A stretch of DNA of 64,000 nt, from contig NZ_CP029608.1 in NCBI RefSeq assembly GCF_003352185.1, positions 3,162,001 through 3,226,000 on the forward strand, given 5' to 3'. The notes under the pieces were generated by a model that saw nothing but the letters and a program-made list of their open reading frames with translations, was not told the origin of the DNA and ran no database searches. The position numbers and the translations under genes were made by a program. This document shows positions 25,828 to 35,650 of the stretch, piece by piece (position 1 is the first letter of the stretch; every line of letters starts with the position of its first letter). Source of the stretch: Pseudomonas kribbensis. GTDB taxonomy: Bacteria > Pseudomonadota > Gammaproteobacteria > Pseudomonadales > Pseudomonadaceae.

Positions 25828-26883
25828 TCAGTTTTTTAGATGGGGAAATAACGTCAGGCCGGATTGACGATTGATGGCACTTAACTGACCTTTGGAGAAA
25901 CCCTGGTAAGTGTCCAGGTTACGTGTGAACCATTTCACCTTGTCGTTGATTGCATAGGGTATGTCACTGCCAAAAAGCACATGGCCGGGGCGCGCGAACG
26001 CCATCAGGCTCGGCAGCACGGTCGCACTGGCGGACAGTGCAGTATCGAAATAGAAGTTCTGCATCTGGCTGATCAGTTCTTGAGGGGTAAATCCCAGGCC
26101 AAGATTGCCCAGGCTTTGCGCAAATCGGTCAGCCCCGTAGGGAATGAACCCCCCAGCGTGGGACAGAATGATTTTGACGTCAGGGTATTTGGCAGGTACT
26201 CGATTCGCCAGCAGGCTCAGTGCCGCGCGGGTCGTATCAAAAGGATAATCGGCCGTGGGGCCAGGAATGCCAGGGATAAGCTCCAGCCTGGGTTGAGTTG
26301 GGTGGATGAGCACCACAGCCTTGTAGGCTTCCAAAGCCTGCCAGACCGGATCGAAGTGGGCGTCGCCCAGGTAGAGACCGTCGTAATTTGAAAGCAGAAT
26401 CACGCCTTCGGCTTTCAACACCGTCATGGCGTGTTCCAGCTCTTTCAAGGCACCTTCGATGTCTTGCATCGGCAGGGTCACAAAGCTGCCAAAGCGCCCT
26501 TTATGATCACTGGCAAGTTGCGCGGCGTATTCATTGACGCGACGCGCCATGTCCAGCGCCGCTTGCCCCTTCCAGCCCGCGACACCCGGCGCAGTGAGCG
26601 AGAGCATGGCCATGTCGATACCCAGGCTGTCCATGAACTCGATGTCCGAGACGGGGTTCCAGGCTGGCATTTTCCAGCCTGACGGATCGCCGCCATTTTT
26701 AGCCAGGTCGGCAGCCCAGAAATCCGGAACGAAGTGATGGTGTACGTCAATGCGCCGGGCATTCGCGTTGATCATTCCATCCGAAAACGGTGCAGCGGTA
26801 GAAGCGACGGCAGGCATTACGGACATGACAGCACCTGTGGAAATGGCTACGCCTGTAGCGTTCAGGAAGTCTCTGCGTTTCAT
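25828..26883 (-). CDS. Tat-exported ACMSD-family amidohydrolase
   Basis: The 351-residue product starts MKRRDFLNATGVAISTGAVMSVMPAVASTAA, a twin-arginine signal (RRDFL) with a hydrophobic stretch and an Ala-rich cleavage region. A longer in-frame extension upstream is shadow sequence. The mature domain has RIDVHHHFVPDFW, VVLIHPTQP, IILSHAGGFIPY and HVLFGSDIPYAI, the same metal-site blocks as the cytoplasmic homologue at 19699-20772. Most ACMSD-type decarboxylases are cytoplasmic, so a folded metalloenzyme exported to the periplasm is unusual. With the porin encoded downstream it may convert an incoming aromatic acid before uptake. Confidence 0.8.
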   Translation of the reverse strand: MKRRDFLNATGVAISTGAVMSVMPAVASTAAPFSDGMINANARRIDVHHHFVPDFWAADLAKNGGDPSGWKMPAWNPVSDIEFMDSLGIDMAMLSLTAPGVAGWKGQAALDMARRVNEYAAQLASDHKGRFGSFVTLPMQDIEGALKELEHAMTVLKAEGVILLSNYDGLYLGDAHFDPVWQALEAYKAVVLIHPTQPRLELIPGIPGPTADYPFDTTRAALSLLANRVPAKYPDVKIILSHAGGFIPYGADRFAQSLGNLGLGFTPQELISQMQNFYFDTALSASATVLPSLMAFARPGHVLFGSDIPYAINDKVKWFTRNLDTYQGFSKGQLSAINRQSGLTLFPHLKN

Positions 26884-26908
26884 GGCGGTTTCCTTGTCAG
26901 CGACGAAT

Positions 26909-26928
26909 TTGAACAGGGCGGTGTTCAA
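26909..26928. promoter_or_regulatory. Variant TetR-like palindrome before the Tat amidohydrolase gene
   Basis: TTGAACA and TGTTCAA are present as perfect seven-base arms but six bases apart instead of four. It lies 26 bases upstream of the start at 26883. Whether the wider spacing still binds the same regulator is unknown. Confidence 0.45.
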
Positions 26929-26984
26929 TTCAGGGTTATGGAGCAACCCCGTACTGTTCTTGCACGGGGTTCGAGAAAGGGGTT

Positions 26985-28196
26985 TCAGTCGATTTGAGCG
27001 CCGTTGCGCCGTACCGACAGGTAGAACATCGCCAGGGCGGCGATGACGATGCCTGGTGCCGAAGCCATCATCACCCCGGTGGTGCCGGTGCCGAGTGCGA
27101 GCATTTTGCCGGCGACCAAAGGGCCGCTCATGGCACCCAGGCGGCCGATGGCGACGGCGCTGCCGACGCCTGTGGCGCGGATCGACGGACGATAGAAGTG
27201 CGGTGCCAGGGCATACAGCACGCATTGACCGCCGGTGGCAAAGAAACCGGCGACGAAACCGGCTGCCAGCATGCTTTCCCACCGACTGGCCAGACCCAGA
27301 GCCATCAGTGAACCGAGAATGCCGACGTAGATCAGCGCGGACAGGGCCCAGGCCGGCAACCGGTCCATCACCCAACCCAGCAACAAGGTGCCGAAGGCCG
27401 CGCCAAACTGCAGTGCCAGCATGACCCAACTGGCCTGGCGGCCGCTGAAGCCCTGGCCGACCAACAGGCTGGGCAACCAGTTGATCAGGATGTACACCAC
27501 CATCAGGGTGAAGAAGTAACTGACCCAGATCATTAGCGTCGGCAGCGCCGCTCCTTCTCGGAACAGACCCCGGACCACTCCGGTCGGGGCAGATTCACGG
27601 GCGTTGCGAAACTGCGCCGACTCCGGCAGATACAGCCCCAACAGCGGCACGATCAACAGCGGCACCACGCCACCGACGTAGAACACTACCTGCCAGCCGC
27701 CTCCGGCGAGCTCAGCGATGCCGATGCTGGCTGCCAGCGCCGCACCCAGCGGCACGCCGCAGTACATCAGGCTGACGGCAGTGCCACGCAGACGCGGGCC
27801 GGCCACTTCACTGGTCAGGGCGATCAGGTTGGGCAGGGCGGCACCGAGCCCCACGCCGGTGAGGCAACGGGCAATCATCAAACTGTTGAAGTCCCAGGCC
27901 ATGGCCGTGATCAGGGAGAACAGCCCGAACAGTGCCACCGAGGCCATCAGTACCCGTTTGCGGCCGATGCGATCGGCCAGCAGGCCACCGAGGAATGCAC
28001 CGGGCAACAGACCGAAAATCCCGGCGCTGAAGACCCAGCCCATGTGCAGTTTGTCCAGCTGGAAGGCTGCCGCCATGCCTTGGGCGGCGATCCCCGAGGC
28101 TTGCAGGTCGAGGCCTTCCATGAGGGCGACGAGGAAGCAAAGACTGATGGTCCGTGCCATGTACAGCGTGGTGGTTGTCACGTTCAGCGATGTCAT
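26985..28196 (-). CDS. mhpT: 3-(3-hydroxyphenyl)propionate transporter (MFS)
   Basis: The 403-residue, 12-helix MFS protein tracks E. coli MhpT closely: TISLCFLVALMEGLDLQASGIAAQGMAAAFQLDK, then LLPGAFLGGLLADRIGRKR, and near the C-terminus GQCVLYALAPHFY and RATGVGSAVAIGRLGAMSGPLVAGKMLALGTG. It belongs to the aromatic acid:H+ symporter family with the conserved DG(L)D motif in helix 1. I preferred the ATG at 28196; an upstream TTG is possible. It ends the mhp operon, in the same gene order as E. coli mhpRABCDFET. Confidence 0.93.
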   Translation of the reverse strand: MTSLNVTTTTLYMARTISLCFLVALMEGLDLQASGIAAQGMAAAFQLDKLHMGWVFSAGIFGLLPGAFLGGLLADRIGRKRVLMASVALFGLFSLITAMAWDFNSLMIARCLTGVGLGAALPNLIALTSEVAGPRLRGTAVSLMYCGVPLGAALAASIGIAELAGGGWQVVFYVGGVVPLLIVPLLGLYLPESAQFRNARESAPTGVVRGLFREGAALPTLMIWVSYFFTLMVVYILINWLPSLLVGQGFSGRQASWVMLALQFGAAFGTLLLGWVMDRLPAWALSALIYVGILGSLMALGLASRWESMLAAGFVAGFFATGGQCVLYALAPHFYRPSIRATGVGSAVAIGRLGAMSGPLVAGKMLALGTGTTGVMMASAPGIVIAALAMFYLSVRRNGAQID

Positions 28197-28280
28197 GGGA
28201 AGTACCCGTTTTATTGTTGTAATGGGCAAAGCAGAACCGACCGACCGCTGCGTGGACGGTCGGCCGGGGTGGTACAGGGG

Positions 28281-29291
28281 TCAGCGTTTGAGCAGGTCCA
28301 GCGCGACGTCGACGATCATGTCTTCCTGGCCGCCGACCATGCGCCGCTTGCCCAGCTCGACAAGAATGTCGAGGGTCTTGAGGCCGTATTTGGCGGCGGC
28401 AATTTCGGCGTGGCGCAGGAAGCTGGAGTAGACCCCGGCGAAACCGAGGGCCAAGGTTTCGCGATCGACCCGCACCGGCCGGTCCTGCAACGGACGCACG
28501 ATGTCGTCGGCGGCGTCCATCAGGGTGTAGAGGTCGGTGCCGTGGTTCCAGCCCAGGCGCTCGGCGGCGGCGATGAACACTTCCAGCGGCGCATTGCCGG
28601 CGCCGGCACCCATACCGGCGAGACTGGCGTCAATGCGGTCGCAGCCTTCCTCGACAGCGGTGATCGAGTTGGCCACGCCGAGCGACAGATTGTGGTGGGC
28701 ATGCATCCCCGTCTCCGTTTCCGGCTTGAGCACCGCCTTGAACGCGCGGAAACGATCGCGCACGTCCTGCATGTTCATTGCACCACCGGAGTCGGCCATG
28801 TACACGCAGGTCGCGCCGTAGCTTTCCATCAGCCTGGCCTGCGCGGCGAGCTGCTCGGCCGGGATCATGTGGCTCATCATCAAAAAACCGACGGTGTCCA
28901 TGCCCAGCTCGCGGGCGTACTCGATGTGCTGTTTCGAGACATCCGCTTCGGTGCAATGGGTGGCGATGCGCACCACCCGGGCTCCGGCGTTGTAGGCGGC
29001 CTTAAGGTCATGCACGGTGCCGATGCCGGGTAACAGCAAGGTGGTGATCTTCGCGTGCTGGATCACGTCGGCGGCCGCTTCGATCCATTCCAGATCGGTG
29101 TGTGCGGCGAAGCCATAGTTGAAGCTCGACCCTTGCAGGCCATCGCCGTGAGCCACCTCGATCGAATCGACCCTGGCCTTGTCCAGTGCGCGGGCGATGT
29201 CCTGAACATTTTGCAGCGAGTACTGATGTCGGATGGCATGGCTGCCGTCGCGCAAGGTCACGTCGGAGATGTAGAGTTTTTTGCCGTTCAT
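28281..29291 (-). CDS. mhpE: 4-hydroxy-2-oxovalerate aldolase (mhp operon)
   Basis: The 336-residue class II aldolase has [10 protein letters not shown] and [13 protein letters not shown] as catalytic and metal-binding blocks. It cleaves 4-hydroxy-2-oxovalerate to pyruvate and acetaldehyde as the last carbon-carbon step of 3-hydroxyphenylpropionate catabolism, in a complex with MhpF. It is 10 bases downstream of mhpF. It is nearly identical to the cluster 1 copy at 12256-13275, which lies 16 kb away in the same orientation. Confidence 0.95.
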   Translation of the reverse strand: MNGKKLYISDVTLRDGSHAIRHQYSLQNVQDIARALDKARVDSIEVAHGDGLQGSSFNYGFAAHTDLEWIEAAADVIQHAKITTLLLPGIGTVHDLKAAYNAGARVVRIATHCTEADVSKQHIEYARELGMDTVGFLMMSHMIPAEQLAAQARLMESYGATCVYMADSGGAMNMQDVRDRFRAFKAVLKPETETGMHAHHNLSLGVANSITAVEEGCDRIDASLAGMGAGAGNAPLEVFIAAAERLGWNHGTDLYTLMDAADDIVRPLQDRPVRVDRETLALGFAGVYSSFLRHAEIAAAKYGLKTLDILVELGKRRMVGGQEDMIVDVALDLLKR

Positions 29292-29301
29292 GAAATTCTC
29301 C

Positions 29302-30237
29302 TCAAGCCTTTTGCATCGACTGCGCCATGCGCTCGGCGGTGGCCAAGGCAGCGGAGGTCATGATGTCGAGGTTGCCGGCGTAGGCGGGCAGGTAATGGGC
29401 AGCGCCTTCGACTTCGAGGAACACCGAAGTCTTGAGCCCGGAAAATTGTCCGAGGCCCGGAATGTTCAGTGGCGCGTGTTCTGGAATCACGTCGAACTGC
29501 ACTTTTTGCTTGAGGCGATAGCCCGGCACATAGGCCTGCACTGCCGCCGCCATCTCCTCGACGGAAGCCTCTATCTGCGCCTGATCGGCGGCTTCGGACA
29601 GCACAAACACGGTGTCGCGCATCATCAGCGGCGGCTCGGCCGGGTTCATCACGATGATTGCCTTGCCCTTGGCTGCACCGCCGATCACTTCAATGGCCCT
29701 GGAAGTGGTTTCTGTGAACTCGTCGATATTGGCACGGGTGCCGGGGCCGGCGGATTTACTGGCGATCGAGGCGACGATCTCGGCGTAATGCACCTTGGCC
29801 ACCCGCGACACCGCCGCGACCATCGGGATAGTCGCCTGGCCACCACAGGTCACCATGTTGACGTTTGGCTGAGCCAGATTCTGTTCCAGGTTGACCACCG
29901 GCACGCAATACGGACCGATGGCTGCCGGGGTCAAATCTATCAGGCGGATGCCGGGTTTGACCGAGCGCAGGAACGCATCGTTCTTCACGTGGGCGCCAGC
30001 CGAGGTAGCGTCGAAAACAAAATCGATGTTCTTGAACTCGTCCATGCGCACCAGGCCTTCGACACCTTCGTGTGTCACTGCCACACCCATACGCTGGGCG
30101 CGGGCGAGGCCGTCGGAGGCAGGGTCGATGCCGACCATCACCGCCATTTCCAGATGCCTGGCGTTACGCAGGATCTTGATCATCAAATCGGTGCCGATGT
30201 TGCCCGAGCCGATGATCGCGACTTTGAGTTTGTTCAT
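29302..30237 (-). CDS. mhpF: Acetaldehyde dehydrogenase (acylating), mhp operon
   Basis: The 311-residue enzyme has [14 protein letters not shown] (NAD loop) and [20 protein letters not shown] (catalytic cysteine). It converts acetaldehyde to acetyl-CoA and is normally channelled from MhpE, whose gene follows. It is very similar to the copy at 13286-14227. It starts 12 bases after the end of mhpD. Confidence 0.95.
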   Translation of the reverse strand: MNKLKVAIIGSGNIGTDLMIKILRNARHLEMAVMVGIDPASDGLARAQRMGVAVTHEGVEGLVRMDEFKNIDFVFDATSAGAHVKNDAFLRSVKPGIRLIDLTPAAIGPYCVPVVNLEQNLAQPNVNMVTCGGQATIPMVAAVSRVAKVHYAEIVASIASKSAGPGTRANIDEFTETTSRAIEVIGGAAKGKAIIVMNPAEPPLMMRDTVFVLSEAADQAQIEASVEEMAAAVQAYVPGYRLKQKVQFDVIPEHAPLNIPGLGQFSGLKTSVFLEVEGAAHYLPAYAGNLDIMTSAALATAERMAQSMQKA

Positions 30238-30249
30238 GGTTGTTGCCCC

Positions 30250-31038
30250 TTATGCAAAGTCGACCGCGACACGACCGATACCGTCGATCTCGGCTTCAAA
30301 ACGGTCACCGGCAGCGACCGCGACCATCGGCCCGAGTGCGCCGGTCAGAATGATGTCGCCGGCGCGCAGCGGATCGCCCAGGCGGGCCATGGTGCAAGCC
30401 AGCCAGACCGCAGCGTTGAGTGGATGTCCCAGGCATTCGGCGCCGCTGCCGCTGGATACTTCCTCGCCGTTGCGGGTCATGCGCATGGTGGCTGCCTGCA
30501 GGTCGAGGCCGTCGATCTGGCGGGTGCTTTCGCCGAGGACGAAACAGCCACTGGAGGCGTTGTCGGCCACGGTGTCGACGAAGCGGATGTTCCAGTTCTG
30601 GATCCGGCTGCCGACGATTTCCAGCGCCGCAGCGACCCAACCGGTGGCGGCCAGTACATCGGCAAAAGTGGTCTCGGTGCTCGGCAGGTCACGCTCGAGG
30701 ATCAGGGCGATTTCCGCCTCGATCTTCGGCTGCATCACGCGACTGATCGGCACACAGTCGTTGTGGTCATAGCGCATGTCGGCGAGCAGGGTGCCGAAGT
30801 CAGGCTGATCCACACCCAGTTGCCGCTGGACCTTGGGATTGGTCAGGCCGATCTTCCGGCCGATTACGGGGTTACCATTGCCCACCGCGTGAGCAATGTT
30901 CAGGCGCTGGATGGCGTAGGCGGCGTCTGCATTGTCTTCGCCGATCAGTTCGCGCAAAGGCGCGATGGCTTCGCCGTGGGCCTGGGCCTGGCGCAGGTCG
31001 CTTGCCAGTTGCTCCAGTGTGGCTTGAGTCAGGGTCAT
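30250..31038 (-). CDS. mhpD: 2-oxopent-4-enoate hydratase
   Basis: The 262-residue product aligns with E. coli Mhp[64 protein letters not shown], and [26 protein letters not shown]. It hydrates 2-hydroxypenta-2,4-dienoate to 4-hydroxy-2-oxovalerate. I chose the ATG at 31038 because GAGG precedes it and the family start then aligns. An ATG at 31053 overlapping the mhpC stop is the alternative and would add five residues. Confidence 0.93.
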   Translation of the reverse strand: MTLTQATLEQLASDLRQAQAHGEAIAPLRELIGEDNADAAYAIQRLNIAHAVGNGNPVIGRKIGLTNPKVQRQLGVDQPDFGTLLADMRYDHNDCVPISRVMQPKIEAEIALILERDLPSTETTFADVLAATGWVAAALEIVGSRIQNWNIRFVDTVADNASSGCFVLGESTRQIDGLDLQAATMRMTRNGEEVSSGSGAECLGHPLNAAVWLACTMARLGDPLRAGDIILTGALGPMVAVAAGDRFEAEIDGIGRVAVDFA

Positions 31039-31052
31039 GGTGGCCTCGGTCA

Positions 31053-31931
31053 TCAATGGGTCAGAAAATCCAGCACCAGGCGGTTGTAGGTGTCGGCGTG
31101 TTCCCACTGGGCCCAATGGCCGCAACGGTTGAACACATGCAGTTGCGCGTCGGGCAGACCGGCCAGCAGGCGCAGGCCGGTGTCCATCGGCACGAAGCGG
31201 TCCTCGCGGCCCCAGACAATCAGGGTGCGGGCCTTGATCTCGTGCAGGCGATGGCTGAAGTCCGGGAACTGCTTGGGGTTCAGGGTGCTGCTCTTGACGA
31301 AGTTTTCCAGGTGGTCGCGGCGCGCCAGGATGTTGTCCAGGCGGGTCTGGAACATCGCGTCGGTGATGCTGCTGGCGTCGAAGACGAAGACGTTCATCAT
31401 CTTCTTCAGGTTGTCGATGGTCGGCTCGCGGTACAGCGTGCCGATCAGCTTGATGCCCTCGGTGGGTTGCGGGACGAAGGCGCTCGGGCCACCGGTGCCG
31501 CCGCCCATCAGGATCAGTTTGCCGATACGTTGCGGGTAGGCGAGGGCGAACGCCACGGTGCTGTGGCCACCCATGGAGTTGCCGATGATGTGCACGCGGT
31601 CCAGGTCCAGCACGTCGATCAGGCCTTTGAGGGCGCGGGCATTGAGGTCCGAGCGCGAGCCATCGCAGACCACCGGATCGCTTTTGCTCCAGCCAGGGCA
31701 GTCCATCAGGATCACCCGGTAGCCGGCGTTGACCAAGGGCTCGATGTTGCAGTGAAAGTTGGCCCAGCCGCTGGCACCGGGACCCGAGCCGTGGAGCATG
31801 ACCACGGTTTCGGCGCCCGGATTTTCAGGGATTGGACTGACATCGTTGTAATGCAGTTGCAGGTCCAGGTCGCCTTCCTTGATGCGGGCAAAGCGGCTGG
31901 TGGAAGCTTCGGTGAATCCAGTGGCAGTCAT
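31053..31931 (-). CDS. mhpC: 2-hydroxy-6-ketonona-2,4-dienedioate hydrolase
   Basis: The 292-residue alpha/beta hydrolase has the oxyanion segment [15 protein letters not shown], nucleophile elbow GNSMGG, acid in [12 protein letters not shown] and histidine in RCGHWAQWE. It hydrolyses the MhpB ring-cleavage product to succinate (or fumarate) and 2-hydroxypentadienoate. Its position between mhpB and mhpD is as in E. coli. Confidence 0.94.
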   Translation of the reverse strand: MTATGFTEASTSRFARIKEGDLDLQLHYNDVSPIPENPGAETVVMLHGSGPGASGWANFHCNIEPLVNAGYRVILMDCPGWSKSDPVVCDGSRSDLNARALKGLIDVLDLDRVHIIGNSMGGHSTVAFALAYPQRIGKLILMGGGTGGPSAFVPQPTEGIKLIGTLYREPTIDNLKKMMNVFVFDASSITDAMFQTRLDNILARRDHLENFVKSSTLNPKQFPDFSHRLHEIKARTLIVWGREDRFVPMDTGLRLLAGLPDAQLHVFNRCGHWAQWEHADTYNRLVLDFLTH

Positions 31932-31947
31932 GGCAGTTCCTCGAAAT

Positions 31948-32901
31948 TCAGTGATGGTTGTGCTGTGGTCGTGCGCCGAGGCTGGCGAAGCCGGCGATCC
32001 ATTCAGGGATCGGTCGGTAGTAGCGGTCTTCCGTCTGGTACGGGCCGAAGGCGGAGAGGGCGGCGAACGCCGCGACCCAGGTTTTCACTTCGTGGGTGGA
32101 CTTGCCGGCCAGTGCCGACAGTTCGTCATTACCCAGCCCATCGAAGACGCTCAGGCGACCCTGTTCGAGGCTGTCGAGAAAGCCCTGGTCCCAGATCGGG
32201 TTGAGCGGATGCAGGCAGTGCTGGTCCTGAACGAAATCCCTCGCGGCCTGGATGACCCGGTTCTGGCGGGCCAGGCGCTCATCGGCAGGCAGATCGCGGC
32301 CGCTACCCATCAGCCGGTCCGCCATACGCGCATCGACCTTGGCCAGCTCCGGCACCGGTGGCTGATGCGACAAGCCGCCGGAGGCCAGAAACAGCACACG
32401 TTTGTTCAATGTTTTGGCCCATCGACCGATGGCCTCGCCGAGCAAGCGGGCACGCTTGAAACCGGGCAGGGGGACCGCCACCGAATTGATGAACACCGGG
32501 ATTACCGGACAGCCTTGCAAACCGCCGAGCAACAATTCCAGTGGCTGAGCGAAGGCATGGTCGACCTGCATACAATATGAGACGGCGGTGTCGACCCCGG
32601 CATTGAGTACCGCCTGGGCGCACGATTCAGCCAGCGCCTTGGGCACGTCGAGTTCACCGGCAGCCGTACCGAAATCGCCGATTGCATGGGCAGCCATACC
32701 GATGCAGAACGCCGGCATCACATCGTAGAAAAAGCCGTTGTAGTGGTCCGGGCCGAACAGCACGATCAACTCCGGGGCGAAGCGGGCAATACGCTCACGG
32801 GCCGCGGCAGTCATGCCGTCAATTTCGGCCAGCACCTGCGGTTCGGGGTCGACGAACCCCACCAGCGGCGTGTGGGACATGCAGTGCAGATAAGCGCTCA
32901 T
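31948..32901 (-). CDS. mhpB: 2,3-dihydroxyphenylpropionate 1,2-dioxygenase (LigB/class III type)
   Basis: The 317-residue product begins [29 protein letters not shown], with the N-terminal histidines and family start of MhpB. It continues with [43 protein letters not shown] and [15 protein letters not shown]. It is an Fe(II) extradiol dioxygenase unrelated to the VOC enzymes elsewhere in this window. The ATG at 32901 lies one base after the mhpA stop, so the two are translationally coupled; a longer upstream reading frame is discarded. Confidence 0.94.
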   Translation of the reverse strand: MSAYLHCMSHTPLVGFVDPEPQVLAEIDGMTAAARERIARFAPELIVLFGPDHYNGFFYDVMPAFCIGMAAHAIGDFGTAAGELDVPKALAESCAQAVLNAGVDTAVSYCMQVDHAFAQPLELLLGGLQGCPVIPVFINSVAVPLPGFKRARLLGEAIGRWAKTLNKRVLFLASGGLSHQPPVPELAKVDARMADRLMGSGRDLPADERLARQNRVIQAARDFVQDQHCLHPLNPIWDQGFLDSLEQGRLSVFDGLGNDELSALAGKSTHEVKTWVAAFAALSAFGPYQTEDRYYRPIPEWIAGFASLGARPQHNHH

Positions 32902-32902
32902 C

Positions 32903-34561
32903 TCAGGCCACCTTGCTGGCGACGAAAGTCGCGGCCGGGTGCGGCAGAGCCTTGAGCGCAAGGATCAACTGATCGCAGGCCTGACCCACGGTTTGCGGAA
33001 TGGCCAAACCGGCAACAAAACGATCCGGGCGTACCAGGGCGATGGACGAGGCACCGTGGGCGAACCACTCGCGGATCCGGCCGGTGCTGTCACCGACGCG
33101 AATCACGTGTTTGCCGGCATCGCTGGCGGCCTTGAGCTGGACGTCCGGCAGCACCTGAATGAAGCGCGTACCCAGCGCCTGCCACTGTTCGATTTGCCCA
33201 GCCGAAAGGCCCCAGGTCGGATCGCAGCCCCAGGCAATGATTGCGAAATGCTTGCCGATCACTTCATCGAGCAGCACCCGCTCGCCGGCTTCGGTGAGCA
33301 CCTGCGGCTGGATGAACATTTTGCCCACCTGCGATGCACTGTCTTGCGCGGTGATCAGTGCGCCCTTGGTGTATTGCGGCATCGGCTTGATGCGCATTTC
33401 CAGGAAGAAGCGTTTGACCGGCGGCAGATAGTTCAGCAACCAGGACACACCATCGCGCAAGGTACCTTGCCAGCGCTTGGGCGGCGCCAGTACGTGACCG
33501 GCAAGTACTGACAAATCGATCATTGCCTTGGCGTGGTCGCGACGTTCCTGTTCGTAGCTGTCGAGCAGGCTATCGGCGGCCAGGCCTTGGATCACCATCG
33601 CCAGTTTCCACGCCAGATTGGACGCGTCGCGCATGCCGCTGTTGTAACCCTGGCCTTGCCATACCGGCATGATGTGCGCGGCATCGCCGGCCAGCAGCAC
33701 CCGCCCCTGACGGAAACGTCCGGCCAGACGGGCGTTGTGGGTGTAGACGCGGCTGCGGATCAGCTCGATGTGGTCCGGGTTGGGCAAGACTTTGCCGAGC
33801 AGCTTGCGCATGTTTTCCGGTTTGCTCAGCTCGGCTTCCGTCTCTCCGGGCATGACCATGAATTCGAAACGCCGAACGCCATGGGGCAGGGCAGCGGAAA
33901 CGTAAGGGCGCACCGGGTCGCAGCACAGGTAAACGTGAGGAGTGCCCAGCGGATCGTTGGCGATATCGACCACGATCCACTGGTTCGGCGCGGTCTTGCC
34001 TTCGAAGCTGATATCCAGGCTGCGCCGCACGAGACTGTTGCCGCCGTCGCAACCGATCAGGTAGCGGGCATTCAGGCGCTCGCCGCGACCGTTTTGATCT
34101 TTGAGGTTGAGCACAACGGCGCTGTCGCTTTGTTCGAAGCTCTCCAGTTCGCGACTGAAAAGCACTTTGACGTTATCGAAGCGTTGCAGGCCGTCGAACA
34201 GCACGCGGTCGGCCAGGGGCTGGATGAAGGCGTTGCGTCGTGCCCAGCCGAACTCATCGGTCTTGGGCTGGATATCGGCGAAGCAGCGACCCTTGGGAGT
34301 AAGGAACCGCATCGCGTGCCAAGGGGTGGTGTGGGGCAGCACGGCGTCGGCCAGGCCCACCGCCTGGAAGGTACGCAAGCTTTCATCGTCCAGGCCAATG
34401 GCGCGGGGGTAGTCGATCAGGCTGTCGAGTTTTTCCACCAGAGTGACTTTCACGCCACACTGGCCAAGGTAATTGGCGATCATCAAGCCGACGGGACCGG
34501 CGCCGACGATGGCGACGTCGGTGCTCAGCTCCAATGGGGTAGGCGTGGGTGCAGAACTCAT
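32903..34561 (-). CDS. mhpA: 3-(3-hydroxyphenyl)propionate hydroxylase
   Basis: The 552-residue FAD monooxygenase (E. coli MhpA 554) shows [19 protein letters not shown] (FAD loop), [17 protein letters not shown] (DG motif) and [36 protein letters not shown] (GD motif). It converts 3-(3-hydroxyphenyl)propionate to the 2,3-dihydroxy compound using NADH. The ATG at 34561 has AGGGAGATATCC before it. It is the first gene of the operon, divergent from mhpR, with an MhpR-type palindrome between. Confidence 0.94.
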   Translation of the reverse strand: MSSAPTPTPLELSTDVAIVGAGPVGLMIANYLGQCGVKVTLVEKLDSLIDYPRAIGLDDESLRTFQAVGLADAVLPHTTPWHAMRFLTPKGRCFADIQPKTDEFGWARRNAFIQPLADRVLFDGLQRFDNVKVLFSRELESFEQSDSAVVLNLKDQNGRGERLNARYLIGCDGGNSLVRRSLDISFEGKTAPNQWIVVDIANDPLGTPHVYLCCDPVRPYVSAALPHGVRRFEFMVMPGETEAELSKPENMRKLLGKVLPNPDHIELIRSRVYTHNARLAGRFRQGRVLLAGDAAHIMPVWQGQGYNSGMRDASNLAWKLAMVIQGLAADSLLDSYEQERRDHAKAMIDLSVLAGHVLAPPKRWQGTLRDGVSWLLNYLPPVKRFFLEMRIKPMPQYTKGALITAQDSASQVGKMFIQPQVLTEAGERVLLDEVIGKHFAIIAWGCDPTWGLSAGQIEQWQALGTRFIQVLPDVQLKAASDAGKHVIRVGDSTGRIREWFAHGASSIALVRPDRFVAGLAIPQTVGQACDQLILALKALPHPAATFVASKVA

Positions 34562-34647
34562 GGATATCTCCCTACAGCGCTTTTGGATTTCTTGTTGGGC
34601 GCAGTATGGAAATGGTCGGGCTGGTCGACAACGACAACCCTTGTTAG

Positions 34648-34664
34648 TGTGCACCAGGTGCACA
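34648..34664. promoter_or_regulatory. MhpR-type operator
   Basis: TGTGCACCAGGTGCACA is a perfect palindrome around one central base. It closely matches the palindromic GTGCACC-type MhpR site described upstream of E. coli mhpA. It lies in the 135-base mhpA-mhpR intergenic region. Confidence 0.8.
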
Positions 34665-34696
34665 ACGTTGATTTACAAGCAGAACGGAGCGATTCG

Positions 34697-35485
34697 ATGA
34701 GCGAGACCGAATACAAGGCCGTGCGTGGATTGATGCGCGGGCTGGCCCTGATCAACGGCCTGAATCGCTTCGACGGCGGCGCCAGCACGGCTCAACTGGC
34801 CGAGCAGAGTGGGCTGCACCGCACCACCGTCAGGCGCCTGTTGGAGACCTTGCAGGCCGAGGGTTACGTGCGGCGCAGCGAGTCCGACGACAGCTATCGG
34901 CTGACCTTGAAAGTGCGGGAATTGAGTGAGGGTTTTCGCGATGAGCAGTGGATCTCGTCCATCGCGGCTCCGCTGTTGGGCGAGCTACTGCAAGAGGTAG
35001 TCTGGCCCACCGATCTGTGCACCCTGGACGGCGACGCCATGGTGATTCGCGAGACTACCCATCGCTTCAGTCGCCTTTCGTTCCACCGTTCCATGGTCGG
35101 GCGGCGCCTGCCGTTGTTGATGACCGCCACCGGGCGCGCCTACTTCGCCTTTTGCCCGCCGGCCGAACGTGAAGAGCTGATTGAGTTGATGATCAGCCGC
35201 GAAGACGAGCAATCCGCGCTGGCAGCGGACCGGCGTTTTATTGAAAGGTTGGTGGAACATACGGTAAGCAAGGGATACGGAGAAAATAATTCCCACTGGG
35301 GCCAGGAGCGCAAGATCGCCGCCATCGCCATTCCGATCACCCATGAGGCGCGGCTAATGGGCTGTCTGAACCTGGTGTACATCGCCAAGGCGATGTCGGT
35401 GGAGGAAGCGGCTCGGCGTTACCTGCCAGCGATGCACAGTGTGGTGCGAAAGATCCAGGTTGAGTTGAGTTGCGAATCGGAGTGA
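34697..35485 (+). CDS. mhpR: IclR-family activator of the mhp operon
   Basis: The 262-residue product has an N-terminal winged helix (AVRGLMRGLALINGLNRFDGGASTAQLAEQSGLHRTTVRRLLETLQAEGYV) and a C-terminal IclR effector domain (PLLMTATGRAYFAFCPPAEREELI ... ERKIAAIAIPI). E. coli MhpR activates mhpA transcription with 3-hydroxyphenylpropionate. Divergent placement next to mhpA and the operator at 34648-34664 support the same role. A much longer frame extending upstream from 33533 is a shadow of mhpA. Confidence 0.93.
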   Translation: MSETEYKAVRGLMRGLALINGLNRFDGGASTAQLAEQSGLHRTTVRRLLETLQAEGYVRRSESDDSYRLTLKVRELSEGFRDEQWISSIAAPLLGELLQEVVWPTDLCTLDGDAMVIRETTHRFSRLSFHRSMVGRRLPLLMTATGRAYFAFCPPAEREELIELMISREDEQSALAADRRFIERLVEHTVSKGYGENNSHWGQERKIAAIAIPITHEARLMGCLNLVYIAKAMSVEEAARRYLPAMHSVVRKIQVELSCESE

Positions 35486-35650
35486 CAGGCCATAAGCAGG
35501 TTTCGTAAAGTTCCGCTCTGACACATAATTTAACATAATATACATTACACGTAAGCCGAGCCTGTTCGTGTGTGTTGCGTTCCACAGGAAATTACCTAGG
35601 CTCAAATGCAACGCTTCCTGCCATAAGGAGCAGCTTCAGCTGTTGCACTT

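Noticed and set aside
26884..27429. N-terminal extension of the Tat amidohydrolase
   Set aside because: The extra 182 codons are antisense-like over mhpT; the Tat signal sets the start at 26883.
29281..31089. 602-codon plus-strand open frame
   Set aside because: Antisense of mhpF and mhpD; no protein-like blocks.
33533..34696. Long in-frame N-terminal extension of mhpR
   Set aside because: It is antisense to mhpA, and the IclR family start aligns at 34697.
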